NCBI GenBank assembly: GCA_028641055.1 | Contig: CM054058.1 | Coordinates: 498,249,919-498,313,918 of the forward strand | Direction of reading: 5' to 3' | Length of the DNA: 64,000 bases | Source of the DNA: Alopecurus myosuroides | Taxonomy: Eukaryota > Streptophyta > Magnoliopsida > Poales > Poaceae | In this document: in pieces, positions 42,905-55,170 of the stretch | Position numbering within the stretch: position 1 is the stretch's first letter | Layout of the letters: each line of letters opens with the position of its first letter | The notes under the pieces: model-generated | What the model was told of the DNA's origin: nothing | Seen by the model: only the letters and a program-made list of their open reading frames with translations | Databases searched by the model: none | Position numbers and translations under genes: made by a program

Positions 42905-45900
42905 TTGTGGGGACCCCAGACTAGAAGTCCGAGACCTCTAGTATGCATACATTCACGATCCCATGATCAGTTAGTCGTGAACAACATACTCAAGTTGGCA
43001 TTACAGATACAACATCCACTACACGAATACACGGCTTACACAACTGGTCACATGACACAGTTGAAAAAGAACTGCCACGCAGGGCAGGAACACACACTAG
43101 AACAGCGGAAGTCTACAAAACACACTCGTGGTAAAACCCAAGTCATGCCCTGACTACCTACAAGCTACTGACTCGGAGACGTTCCTAGTTCACACAGCCG
43201 CCAGCGACACTATCTTCTTCAGGTTCTCTGGGTTTCTGCTCAAAGTCTGGCTAAGACAATAGCCAGGGACGAAACCATTGTGAGTACATTGGAATGTACT
43301 CGCAATACACCCCAAATGAAAGCTAAACATGCAACTATGCATATATATAGGTGTAGGAAGGCTGTAATTAAGGTTCAACTAGCCATGATGAATTGAAGAC
43401 ACATCATGGTTGCACAAGTTTCAGTTGTTTTTGTTGAAGAACATACTTCAAAAGATATTTTATTTCTCTTGTAGATATTGCATGTCCACAAGGTTTTGAT
43501 AAAGCATTCTAAATAAAAGAAAGTTTTTCTTTGCAAAACTTCTTGGAAGATCACATCTTCAAGATCATTTTACCGGTACCTCAAAGGTACAATCATTCCC
43601 TTTCCAAAACACTTTCCAGCTTTTTGAAAATATTGACACAATGCTAGTTACATGGCCATTCAACTGTCCATATCCGAGGACGCGGCTATTCTGAATAGTT
43701 TTACTCTGCAGAGGTGTACACAATCCACAAGATCCAGTACATCCGCCGTGAACAACCACGGACTGTCCAAGACAGTATGCAAACATCAGATAACTGGTCC
43801 TAACTATCCACTATGCAAGCGCTAGTAAATGGCTACCTCTTCAACTGGGTTTGTTCTCCCCCGCACCGAGTGAGTCAGCCGTATCGATCCGGTTTCCCCT
43901 GACAACACACCGCCATGACAGGAGACCCAACTGTAGCAACCGGTGGCGAACTTAATCCCCACACTCTGAATGTCCCATGTTTTTCCTTTCTGGCGACAAT
44001 TCGGTTCGGGGGACTCTAACCCCTATAGCACATTGAGGTAGACACGGAATAACACCGACAAGCGTTTAGCTAGACCCCGTTCCCATATTGGGGTAATGTG
44101 GCAGCACGGCTTGGTTGTCCGGCGAAGACTAGGTTATGTGTCATTTTTGGAAAAACAAGTCGAAAACATTTCCTTCTTCACAAACGTCCCTCGGACAAGG
44201 TCCCACCTTTCCTCGGGTTTTTTCCAAGCTTTTGTTTTCCAAGAAAATCAAGTTAAAATGTCCACTAGGGGACTTAAGTGAATTAACTGATGATATTAAA
44301 ATATCTAAAGGGCTTGGTAACACCAAGATTATATAGTGGATATAGCACATTAGATACATAAAAATAGATAGTGGTGTAGTCCACTTGAGGAAATAGTTTT
44401 TGAATCAACTTTTGTAAAACTTCAGAAGTAAAGCATGCATGATAGATAATGATAAGTAAAACAACAGCAAGCATTTAGAGTGTCTTGCCTTGGCACTGGT
44501 ATTGGTCTTGCTCTTGAAATAAACAAGAGTTGCAATAAAAACCTCTCCAGGAAATAATACCATCTTCGTTATCTAACGTCGTAAACTCAAAAAGGAAAAC
44601 ACCCAATCAGAACAAAACAAAGGCAAGCACTTGAAAAAGATTAAACATACAGCAAGCATATCATCAAACAAGTACACTCACAAACAATATTACTAGGGTG
44701 CACACCATCAAGCAAAACATGCACAGACAATACATATGAATAACACTAGAATAGATGCTATGGATCCTCAACCAAAATGGCATGAGTCCAGTGGGTGTGC
44801 CACTCTCATATGATTCCCAAATAAGGTTAAATGACTCTCTGTTCATTCATGAGGATGAGCAAAATAACAAGAAAATAACCTAGGAACACATACACATGCA
44901 TAGGAAAATATTAACAAGCAATACTACAAGCTCATAGTAACACATGCTTTTCTAAACATTGAGAAATAATATAACCAGTAGCTAAGCAACCTAATAACAG
45001 AGACAAAACAGTACCAAACATGTCATGGAATCACTCAATGCAAGAAAATAATCATGGAGGAAAAAGTCTACTAAAAATAGAGATGCAAAAGGGGCTACTA
45101 GGCATGTAGACATGCATAACCATAAGAGATCATTAAGCAAGATTTATTCTAACATGATGGATCTGTAAGATAGCATCCAAATAACATAGAAACAACACCT
45201 AGACATGCTAGTAATATCAAAATAACAATCTAATAAATGCCTCAAAAATTAAGCATGCAAACACTTAAGGCAGAAAATCATCTAAAAACTAACATAGCAT
45301 GACAATTTGATCTAGAGCTCACTCAAGCATGCAAGCAAGTGTAATATTCTAGAAAAACAGTAGCTATGCTATGGAGAACGATACTAAAGCATTTATTCAA
45401 TTCATCATACCAATATGAAGAATAACATAATTTAACCTATTATTACTAGGAAAACAACCCTATGAGATTTAAACTATAACAAGCATGGTTTTCACATACA
45501 AACCCTATCATGCTAGTGAAACACTCAAGACACATCTTAAACATGAATTGATACCCTACACATGATAGGAATCAATTTTATATCAAAAACAATATAACAC
45601 ACAATTTTATAAAGGCATAGCAATAATATGCAGAAAAGGGCTGAACACTAAATAATGCACCAAGCCTTTTCTATAACTCCAAAAATCATGAAAATCTAGC
45701 ATTATGTGCTTATAGTTACTAGCAAACCAACATAAATGGATTCACCTCAAAAATCATCACGAATAAAATTAAATAAATCACGGAAGTGCTCTCTGGCCTA
45801 AAACTAACATGCTTGTCATTTTCATATCACAACTCAAGTAAACACAAGGCCAACTGCCACAGATAGACATTATCAAGGGCTACTCATAACAGTTTATTTT

Positions 45901-47150
45901 GCATGTTTTGGATACATAAAACTCAAGTTATTAAATAAATGGTGTTAATGAGTGTCTCTGCCATTTATTTTATTTCTCCTAAAATACAGCACAAAAACTA
46001 GATCTGCAAGTTGGAGATTGTTAAGAAATAGTAGATCTATCTTAGTGATTTTTGGTTTGGCAGGTTTTACTCATTTGCATTTTCATTTTGATTAAAACCA
46101 ATCATCCAGAAACAGATATGCAGGAAAAAGTAATACCACCTTCAGAAAAAAACATTAGCGGGCCAGATCTGCTGTGGAAACGGCCCGAGGCGGAGACAGG
46201 CCGAGCGGAAAGGAGCGGCGCGACGGGCCGGCCCACTGGATATTTTTCTCCCGTGCGTGGGAAAAAAAGCCTCGAGGAGTGGATTTGAGCGTCGCCGTTG
46301 GATCTAAATCCAACGTCCAGGAATACATCGTGCCGGGCCAACCGCTGGTGACCAATGGAGACGGCGGCGTCCGCCCTTCCACCATGGTGAGGCCGCTAGT
46401 TCGCCGTCGGGAGCTCCAGTGGCCGCCTGGAAATGACGCAAGTCCAAAAATCTCCAAGGAGACGAGGCCGAGTCGGTGCCCCCATCGGCAGCCGCAGGAA
46501 ACGACCGGAGCATGCTCTGCGCCGGGTCATGGCGGTCGGCGACCCTTGTCGCTGATGGCAGATCCACTGCAAGGATGGAAGGAGAAATTAGAAGGAGCAC
46601 GATACTCGCGGGAGCTCAAGAAGGGTGGGGAGAGAAGTGTCACGACCGGAGATAGCCTGAATCCGCGGCTCGATGGGGTGCTCATCCGCGGCGATTTCAT
46701 GCATGATGCCTACGATTTAGTGGGCTACAGAGGGGGTTTTGATGCCGATGTTCGATTGAGGAGTAGGGGAGGTGGGTTGGCAAGGTGGAAAGCAAAAGCG
46801 CGGTCTTGAGTGGCAGCTGCGTGAAAGACGGCGAGCACGCTCGTGCGGCGCTCATGGCGGCCACGGCGGCTCGGCCAAGCTGGCCAGAAGGGATTTCTTC
46901 GGGCGAGGCCTTGCCAGGGAGGTGGCGCATAGGGAGGACATCCTCCAAGCGAGAGGAGAAGGCAGGAGATGCAGGGGGTCGTTGGCAAACGATGGTGCCC
47001 ACTGAGCACCCGTAGGTGTTTTTCATGTAGAAGGAGAGAAAGGAGAGCGAGTGAGGGCAAGGGAGTGCACAGGTGTGCTTGTGGAGTGCTCGTGAGGCTA
47101 GTTGGCAAGGAGAGGGAGTGATTCATGGCGAGTGAGGCAGAGCTCGACGT
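42905..47150. other. Old repeat-derived DNA, no intact gene
   Basis: Starts GTGGGGACCCCAGACTAGAAG. The words CAGGGACGAAACCATTGTGA and GTACATTGGAATGTACTCGC are familiar from Triticeae-type retroelement DNA, but I cannot place it in a named family. 44480-46060 is AT-rich and low in complexity. 46140-47140 is GC-rich with an open frame (46174-46809) that has no protein-family signal and reads like LTR/leader sequence. The Copia element is inserted at 47150, and the flank resumes at 59178 (GAGCTCGACGT then CCACCTGTGATG). Confidence 0.45.
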
Positions 47151-47849
47151 TGAAAGTATAGTATGGGCACCTAGAGGGGGGGGTGAATAGGTGCTACGGC
47201 AAATTTTAATTTTTCTCAAATTTAGGCTTGACAAGAAAGGTAAATTCTCTAGATAGTGCAACTAGTGATGAATTTACCTATATGACAAGACAAGTAATCA
47301 ATGCAACAAGTACAAGTAAGTAAAGAGAGGGAGGAACGAGGTAACCGATGGAAGCACACGGAGACACGATGTATTTCCGAGTTCCTCCTTTTTAGGGGAG
47401 TACGTCTCGTTGGAGGGGTGTGAGCTCGCCACAAAGGCCTACTCAACGCCACTAAGGCTTCACCCTATTCTCCGATGAACTTCGCCACAAAGGCCTAGTT
47501 CACCTTCCACTATAGAACCCCTTTGAGGCGGGGATCAAATCCTTTACAAACACCTTGGGGCACACACCCACAACTTAATTGGGGGCTCCCAACAACTCTT
47601 GAATCACCAACTAGAAACAAGATGCCTAGGTTCTCCACAAGAGGAAACCCTAGGCAAGATCCCTCGAGCTAGAGAGGGGGAAATGAAGAACGGGTTGGTG
47701 AAGATGTAGATCGGGGCCTTCTCCTTCAATCCTCCAAAGATCTTCAAGATTGGGTGGAGGGATTGGGAGTTATGAGGGATTTGGTGAGTTCTTAAATGCT
47801 CATCAATGCTAAGGGGAAGAACTAGATCTTGAGGAAGAAGAGGAGGGCT

Positions 47850-47859
47850 ATTTATAGTC
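47850..47859 (-). promoter_or_regulatory. TATA box in Copia LTR
   Basis: Minus-strand ACTATAAATAG lies directly downstream of the U3 motif array. The same box in the right LTR (58450-58459) would drive the genomic RNA. Confidence 0.7.
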
Positions 47860-47889
47860 CCTCCTCACAACTAGTCGTTGTGCAGGAAA

Positions 47890-48420
47890 AAAGGTACCGG
47901 AATATCCGGTTCAAGTTTGGACCGGAATATCCGGTTAGTTTGCTCCACGCAGAACTGCAGTGCTGGACCGGATTATCCGGTTGATTTGAAATAATCCGGT
48001 ACAAATAATCCGGTAGATGCCAGTACGCAAATCTTCTAGTCCTTAGCCATTTTTCCACTTCCTCAACTGCAACCGGAATATCCGGTATATATGAAATATC
48101 CGGTACAAATAATCCGGTTGACTCCAGTAGCTCAAAACTTCCAGTCCTTAGCAGTTTTTCGCAGCAACCGGAATATCCGGTCCGGGATGAATAATCCGGT
48201 CCAAATAATCCGGTTGACTCCAGTAGCTCAAAACTTCAGTCCTTAGCAATTTTTCGCAGTAACCGGAATATCCGGTCCAGGATGAAATATCCGGTCCGAA
48301 TAATCCGGTTGATTCCAGTATGCAAAAACCTCAGTCCTTAGCCATTTTTGAGCTCCTTTCTCAGCAACCGGAATATCCGGTCCAGGATGAATAATCCGGT
48401 CCGAATAATCCGGTTGAGTT
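47890..48420. repeat. Motif array in LTR U3: about 17 ATCCGGT sites with a 95-bp tandem repeat
   Basis: The near-palindrome ACCGGAATATCCGGT recurs at about 47897, 47921, 48071, 48167, 48262 and 48366, with a variant at 47966. Half-site forms (AATAATCCGGT, AAATATCCGGT) are interspersed. The last four full sites are spaced 95-104 bp and embedded in a tandem unit containing CAGTCCTTAGC and TTTTTCGCAG. The array ends about 40 bp upstream of the TATA box in element orientation. An identical array lies in the other LTR (about 58490-59020). Its layout suggests an enhancer or silencing target. Confidence 0.85.
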
Positions 48421-48573
48421 CTGTCCCAAAAACCTCAGGCCAAACTTCACCGACTTTTCAGTGCTCGATGCCGATGTTAAGTATAACACCTGCACACTAA
48501 ACACCTCGATAAATAATGTACTTAGTATTGTTAACTAACACACAAAACACTGGGAAAACGAAATGCACTTTCA

Positions 48574-48587
48574 ATCTCCCCCTTTTT
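48574..48587 (-). promoter_or_regulatory. Polypurine tract beside the Copia 3' LTR
   Basis: Minus-strand AAAAAGGGGGAGAT directly abuts the LTR start. Further purine tracts of the same kind (minus-strand AGGGGGAGA at about 48659 and AAAGGGGGAGAA at about 49051) lie upstream. Multiple polypurine tracts are reported for SIRE-type elements. Confidence 0.75.
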
Positions 48588-49123
48588 GGTGTTAGATGAC
48601 AATACTAAGATTTGCAATAAACCTTGACAGTAAGCATGCTTGAAACAAGATGAAAAACTCTCCCCCTATCTCTATGCATATCTTTTGTTTGCCTCAAACA
48701 CAAATGGGTGCAATGATGTATAGGAAGAGATTTTCAACAAGTAGCAAACACGACAATGAGACAACATCACCGATATGTTGAGTGTAAAGAAGTATATACC
48801 TTGTGCGAGAACGATATATCCAAGAATAACCAAGCACAATCATAGATAATCTCCTCAACATATCCGATAGATAACCCATGATAGTATCCAGATAACCAAT
48901 AGTCACACACATAAGCACACATAGTTTTAAACGACAATAAACGACAAGTTCACAAGCACGACAAATGAAGATAAAATGGACACAAGCGCTCAAAGGAAGG
49001 ATAAAAGCAAATGCTCGTGCCCGAACCCATGCAAATCCCGTAGTCTATAATAGCTACTTCTCCCCCTTTGGCATCGAGACACCAAAAAGGAGGGAAATAG
49101 CTAACTAACGCCCCAGACACGGT

Positions 49124-50945
49124 CTAAGCATCCGACTCGTCTCCAGATCCCTGCTCATCATCAGACTCCTCCTCATCAGCAGCAGCATCATGAGCTCGTG
49201 AAGCAGTCTCCCGAGTAGACCTGAGGGCCGCCTCAATGCTCTCCCAAGGAGTGGAATCCTCAGCAGACCAAGCAGAGTAGGACTGAGCATCAAGAGGGGC
49301 AGGAACATCACCAGTGCCACCAATCACGTGATGGAGAATCTGACGCTGCGAGCTGGCCAAATCAGTGTCCCTGCGATATGCCCTGTACTGTTCCTTGTGA
49401 ATGTCCAGCTTCATGCAGAGCACGTTGCGCTGAAACCAGGATAGCTTCCTGACGTTGCGCAAAGTGGTGAGATCAGACACAGGCACCCTGGGAGCAGACT
49501 GAGAGCTAGAAGGACCACCCATAGAGGAACCACCCTCAAATGGAGCACTCCGAGAAGCAGCCGCAGTCTTCACCTTCCTCTTGACATACAGCTTCCTCAC
49601 CTTGTGCTCAACCATGGGAAGCTCGGTGTACTCCTTCCGCATCTCATATTTGATAAGCATCATGATGTAGGGAGCATAGGGTATGGTGTAGCCACCAATC
49701 ATCGCAGCATAGAGCTCGTGAAAGATGATGTCCATCACATCCACAGTATATGAGACAGCCGGGTCCTCTTCCTCCATACACTCCTTAGCCAGAATCAGAA
49801 GGTTGCACAGAGGAGTGGTGAGAGCATCGTTGTTACCTCCACTCGGCACAAGGAAAGCTCTGAAGATACGCACCAGCTGATCATAAAGAGGAAGCAGTCC
49901 CTCAAGCCCCCCAACAGTGAAACCAGGGGCGTAGAGCTCAGCCATGGACACCTCCCTCCTCGGCCTATCAACCTCATGGACGCGGTGACCAAGAGGAGGG
50001 TGCTCGCTGTAAGAGTAGCCAAGACGCCGAGCAAACCTCTCAAAGGATGCCTCACAAGGTGTATCTCCAGACATCCACTTAAGACGGGTCACAATATCAC
50101 CAGTGGAGTACACGAGGGTGGACATAAACTGCATCACCAGCTGCGTGTTGTAGTTGCACTGGGTCTCCATCAGCTTCACCAAACCGAAGCGCTCAACAAT
50201 ACTGGCAGCATCAGCAAACTCATCCTTGGCCTTGAGAGCGGCATGGTCATAGGGATGCATAGGGCGGCACGGATAGCGGAAGTCACAATAGATGTCAGTG
50301 TAAATGTAGGACTGCTCCAGATTCCAGAAACGAGGATCAATGTTGCCAACCCTCGGAGACAGATAGGCATCCTTCTTTCTGAGCTCATTGAACTCCTGAA
50401 TCGGAATGTCGGTCTTATAGTTGAGCCGAGGTTTCCTCTTGTTACGGGTAGAGACAAGCTTCTTGCGCTTTGGAACGCTTCGATCGTGGTCACCATCTGT
50501 GAAACAAGATATAGTAGGAAAAGCACAAGATGAGTACACTAGTGTCATACAACGGATACAATCATACATAGAAATGATAGAGAAGATGACAGGAAGCAAT
50601 CGAGGTGGAAATCTGGGAAAGATTCATTTGGGGCTGCCCTTAAAACCGTACTGGACTCAGCCGGATATTCCGGTTCAAAACTGAACCGGATATTCCGGTT
50701 ACCCGGATATTCCGGTTCAGTCGTGGACCGGATATTCCGGTAAATTTCGGAACAGCACAAAATTAAACCTAGCGATCTCAGATTTCCACAAGGATTGCAA
50801 ACAAGTGATCTATTCTAATGATTTCTAGCATGTATGGGGAGTCCTCTTCGGATCGAAATCTACCAAGCAAGCTAACAAAACGCACATCCATGAAGGTGAG
50901 GTTATAGCACCAGATTCAAGAGATTTGAACTATACCGGGAGCCAT
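49124..50945 (-). CDS. Two-exon accessory gene of the Copia element (post-pol ORF, function unknown)
   Basis: Predicted exon 1 is 10 nt (50945-50936, coding Met-Ala-Pro plus one base) with donor GTATAG. Exon 2 is 50496-49124, preceded by CTTGTTTCACAG. Joined length is 1383 nt: 460 residues and TAG, with no internal stop. The protein starts with a basic region (RSVPKRKKLVSTRNKRKPR, a likely nuclear signal). It continues with a mostly helical domain (FNELRKKDAYLSPRVG, RFWNLEQSYIYTDIYCDFRY, RFGLVKLMETQCNYN) resembling the 'putative plant transposon protein' families, and ends in a very acidic tail. There is no transmembrane segment or signal peptide, so it does not look like an envelope protein despite its env-like position. 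Neighbours: pol ends at 51741 and the 3' LTR begins at 48573. The alternative start upstream in the same open frame (50599) ignores the intron. Confidence 0.65.
50497..50935 (-). other. Intron of the Copia accessory gene, carrying four CCGGATATTCCGG motifs
   Basis: GT...AG ends (GTATAG / TTTCACAG), about 439 bp. Four copies of CCGGATATTCCGG lie at 50661-50740, some joined by TTCAAAACTGAA spacers. These are the same near-palindromic motif as in the LTR U3. Confidence 0.6.
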
Positions 50946-51123
50946 GGAGAGAAAATGCTTGGTAGAATCGATCCTAAAACGCGAGGAGATCAATATCCGG
51001 GTCAAATCTCCAAGATCTTGCGGAGGAAACGGCCCGGGAGGCCAAGAACCACGGCGGCGGCGATTTGGTGGGGAGGAGCGGACGGGAAATAGGGCAAGAA
51101 CTGCCCATCCCCGTCGGGCTCCA

Positions 51124-51225
51124 GGTTATATGGATTTCGCCGAAACCGATATTCCGGTTCAAGTTTGAACCGGATATTCCGGTACAGCCGGATATTCCGG
51201 TTCAAAACTGAACCGGAAAATTCCG
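51124..51225 (-). promoter_or_regulatory. Possible internal promoter of the Copia accessory gene
   Basis: On the minus strand three to four CCGGAATATCCGG-type sites (51145-51220) precede a CATATAACC box (51124-51132), which lies about 180 bp upstream of ATG 50945. The same order (motif cluster, then TATA) occurs in the LTR. A separate transcript for the accessory gene is inferred. Confidence 0.45.
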
Positions 51226-51740
51226 ACTGCCTCCAGATTCGAAATTTCCTCGTTTCAACGGACGACACTAGTGCTTAGAAATAAAGGCTTTTTGAGAGAA
51301 AGGCTTAGGATAGAATTACCACACTGAGACTAGTACTTATCCCTCTCAAGAGCAAGAAGCAACCAACCAAAAAAAATAAAACAATTGAGTGGGATTTTCC
51401 TAGGAAGAAACACTTAGCCGGGAAAAACACACGAATTGCAATAAAATGGACAAGTAGACAAACCCAACTAAGATCCAACTCTTCGCAATGAAGAGGTTGG
51501 TGGCCGAAGCCACCATGTAAGAGTTCTTGGTATGCAACCGCGAAGATATATCTTGGGGCATTGCCAAAACTCAACATTGAAGCTCACAATTCAACATTAG
51601 AAAAAGAGATTACAATGAATTTTTGCTATGGGCATAATGGGGGGAGGGAGAACCCAATGCGTTAGGATAGCACTCCTCCTATGTCCATGCCTACATCTAA
51701 GTACGAACACGTTTCATCTATAGGGGTGTGCGCAAGATAG

Positions 51741-54700
51741 TCAAGCCAAGCTCCTTGAATCAATCACATTTAGCTCATTCCTCAAGAACATGAACCTTGC
51801 ATCATCAAGTGGCTTCGTGAAAATATCCGCAAGATTGTCCTTGGTGGGCACATAAACCGAGTGCAATGTCTCCTCTCGCCACGTGATCACGGATGAAGTG
51901 GTGGCGAATCTCAATGTGCTTCGTCCTCGTGTGTTGCACCGGATTGTATGCAATCTTGATAGCACTTTCATTGTCACATAGAAGAGGTACCTTGTCCAAA
52001 TGAACTCCATATTCCTTGAGAGTTTGCCTCATCCATAGCAATTGGGTGCATGCGCTCGCGGCGGCAACATATTCCGCTTCGGCGGTGGAGAGAGAGATGC
52101 AATTTTGTTTCTTCGAGGACCAACTTACAAGGGACCTACCAAGGAATTGGCAAGCCCCCGAAGTTGACTTCCTATCATCTTGATCACCCGCCCAATCGGA
52201 ATCCGTATATCCATTGAGAGAAAATTGTGCCCCCTTTGGGTACCACAAACCAAATCTTGAGGTATGAACCAAATAACGAAAGATTCTATGAACCGCCATT
52301 AGATGGCAATCCTTAGGAGCCGCTTGATACCTTGCACACACACCTACACTCAAAACGATATCGGGCCTAGATGCACAAAGATAGAGCAAAGAACCAATCA
52401 TAGAACGATAGAGCTTTTGGTCCACATCCTTACTCCCTTTTGGATTGCGTGATAGATGACACTTGACTTGCATAGGAGTGGTTTTGATCTTTGCCTCTTG
52501 GAAGTTAAACCTCTTGAGCATGTCTTGAGTATACTTGGCTTGAGAAATGAAGGTACCACGGGCCAATTGCTTGATCTCAAAGCCAAGGAAGAATTTAAGC
52601 TCACCCATCATAGACATCTCGAACCTGTCGGTCATAAGCTTAGAGAACTCATTATTGAAAGCTTGGTTAGTTGAGCCAAAGATGATATCGTCCACATAGA
52701 GTTGGCATATGAAAAGCTCTCCCTTTACTCTCTTGGTGAAGAGAGTGGGGTCAATCTTCCCAACTTCGAAACCACGATCATCTAACAACTCCCTAAGGTG
52801 CTCATACCAAGCACGGGGTGCTTGTTTGAGACCATAGAGAGCCTTGTCAAGTTTGTAAACGTGGTTGGGAAAGTTGAGATTCTCGAACCCCGGAGGTTGC
52901 TTAACATATACCTCCTCTTTTAGTGGACCATTCAAGAAAGCACTTTTCACATCCATTTGTTGCAACTTGAAATTATGTGAGGAAGCATAAGCAAGGAGGA
53001 TACGGATGGACTCAAGGCGAGCCACGGCGCATAGGTTTCATCAAAGTCGACGCCTTCAACTTGGGTGTAACCTTGAGCGACCAATCTTGCCTTGTTCCTA
53101 ATGACAATGCCATTCTCATCTTGCTTGTTCTTGAATATCCACTTGGTGCCAATAACATTGTGGCAATCCTTGGGTTTCTCAACCAATCTCCAAACCTTGT
53201 TGCGCTCAAAGTTATTGAGCTCATCATGCATAGCTTCAACCCAATCGGAGTCCTCAAGAGCTTCATACACTTTCTTAGGCTCCACCATAGAGATATGAGC
53301 TTGATGCTCACAAAAATGAGCCAATTGCCTTCTAGTGGATCTCCTAGCTTGAACATCCTCCAAGACCTTGTTATCTTGGGCATCAATTTGCTTCAAAGCT
53401 CTTCTTATCCTTTTGATGCGACGGGCTTCGATCTCCTCATTATTGCGAGGAGGGATCACTTGATCATCTTGATCATTTGGGTCCCCATCTTGACCAACAT
53501 GGCCTTGATCATCAACATTGTCATCAACAATATCTTCAATACTAGCTTCAACTTGAGAAGAGGATGACGAGGAAGAATGATCTTGGCCTTGATCTTGACT
53601 CGCATTAGTGAGAGGAGTGGGTACGACTTGCGGAGTCACTTGATCAATGAGAGGAGGGTCTTGAATATGTTCTCGGTTAGGTGTAGTAGGTGGCTCCTTG
53701 GCTTGATCTTCAAATGTAGAGGAGGGCTCCACTTGGGTAGAGCATAGTCCTTCTCGAGTCGCCATAAGGTGTCCCTCGATGGGGCGGAAGAATCCCACAC
53801 CCATCCTTCCTATGGCTTCTTGAGGCATTTCAACATCTACATTTGAAACATGAAATTGCGCCACTTGGGAGCCGTCATTTTCCTCGAACACCACACTACA
53901 AGATTCTATGACAATCCGTGAGGCTTTGTCATAGACTCTATAAGTGTGGGATTCGGCACCGTAACCAACAAAAATACCCTCAATAGTTTTGGATTGAAAT
54001 TTCGACAACCTAATACCCTTGATCAAATAAAAGCACTTACAACCGAATACACGGAAGTAGGATACGTTGGGCTTGTTGCCGGTGAGGATCTCATATGGGG
54101 TCTTGCTCAAGCCTTTGCGGATGTAGAGGCGGTTGGAGGAGTGGCATGCGGTGGATACGGCCTCGGCCCATAAATATTGGGGAGAAGAGTACTCCGCCAA
54201 CATGGTCCTTGCCATATCCAAGAGAGTGCGATTCTTCCTTTCGGCAACACCATTTTGTTGAGGAGTGTAAGTGGCGGAGTATTGGTGACGAATGCCTTCT
54301 TCACTAAGAAATTCATTCAATGTATAGTTCTTGAACTCCGACCCATTATCACTCCTAATAGCCATGATTTGCACATTGTGTTGACGTTGCACTTCGTTGG
54401 AGAAGTCGATGATGGTTTGTTGAGTCTCACTCTTGCACTTGAAGAAATAAACCCAAGTGTATCTTGAATAATCATCGACAATCACCAAGCAATACTTCTT
54501 GCCGCCAAGACTTGCCTCGGGCACGGCACCAAAGAGATCAACATGAAGAAGCTCCAAGATCCTCTTTGATGAGATAATAGTCTTGGCCTTGTGCACAATG
54601 TCATGCATCTTCCCCTCAACACATGACCTACAAACGCGATCCTTTGCAAAGGAAACATTTTCTTTTAGTCCAACAATAAGGCCACTTTTGTGAAGACTTT

Positions 54701-55166
54701 GCAAAGTTCTCATGTTGACATGGGATAGGCGGCGATGCCACAACCATCCCAAGTCCGCCTTCCCGAAAAGACACATTGCTTGAGTGTTGGTTGACTTCGA
54801 AAAGTCCACCACATACAACTCATTTTCAACATGTCCCACGTGAACGACGTCAAGAGTCTTGCTCCTCAAAAGGACCACCATATCACCATCAAAGAAGACG
54901 GAAAGACCCATCTTACTAAGAGAACGGACGGAAAGTAAATTGTAACCAAGGGATTCGACAAGCATGACGTTCACGATAGTGATATCGGGAGCCACCACAA
55001 CCTTGCCAAATCCGGATACCTTAGACTTGGACGAGTCCCCATAGGTGACGGTTGCTTGGATATCATTTGGTTGCAACTCCGTCACAAGTTCTTTGCTTCC
55101 GGTCATATGATTAGTGCATCCACTATCAAGAATCCATTTAGTCCCACCGGAAGCATAGTCCTGCAA
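51741..55166 (-). pseudogene. Copia polyprotein (protease, integrase, RT, RNase H), frameshifted
   Basis: Domains in order along the minus strand: aspartic protease (WILDSGCTNHMTG, about 55100-55140); GAG-pre-integrase with HHCC zinc residues (WHRRLSHVNM...CRSCVEGK); integrase core with D, D and E (LHVDLFG, IRSDNGSEF, GVAERKNRT); an acidic linker; reverse transcriptase (GTKWIFKNK, YGLKQAPRAWYEHL, QLYVDDIIFG); and RNase H (GYTDSDWAGD, STAEAEYVAA, KHIEIRHHFIRDHV). The frame changes near 53020-53030, where one base appears to be missing before the GTGGCTCGCC stretch. It changes again near 51880, where one extra base separates ARGDIAL from YVPTKDN; the true C-terminus is SRSLA at 51741. The frame has no ATG near its start and is +1 to gag. 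An intact version would replicate and integrate the element; this copy is disabled unless the indels are sequencing errors. Confidence 0.88.
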
Positions 55167-55170
55167 GAGA

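Larger units (their letters stand above)
47151..48573 (-). repeat. 3' LTR of the Copia element (left-hand copy)
   Basis: 1423 bp, same structure as the other LTR. It is preceded (element orientation) by the polypurine tract AAAAAGGGGGAGAT at 48574-48587. Confidence 0.95.

Noticed and set aside
46174..47261. Overlapping ORFs of 178-211 aa in the GC-rich block before the Copia insertion
   Set aside because: Open frames exist on both strands with no family resemblance; this is typical of GC-rich LTR or leader DNA.
47852..48058. 68-aa ORF present identically in both Copia LTRs (also 58451-58657)
   Set aside because: It lies across the U3 motif array and TATA box and is duplicated only because the LTRs are.
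47890..48420. CRISPR-like regularly spaced short repeats
   Set aside because: The spacers are themselves repeats, spacing is irregular, and the setting is an LTR of a plant retrotransposon.
49124..50945. Envelope gene of the Copia element
   Set aside because: The position fits, but there is no signal peptide, membrane segment or glycosylation-rich ectodomain; the protein is basic at the start and acidic at the end.
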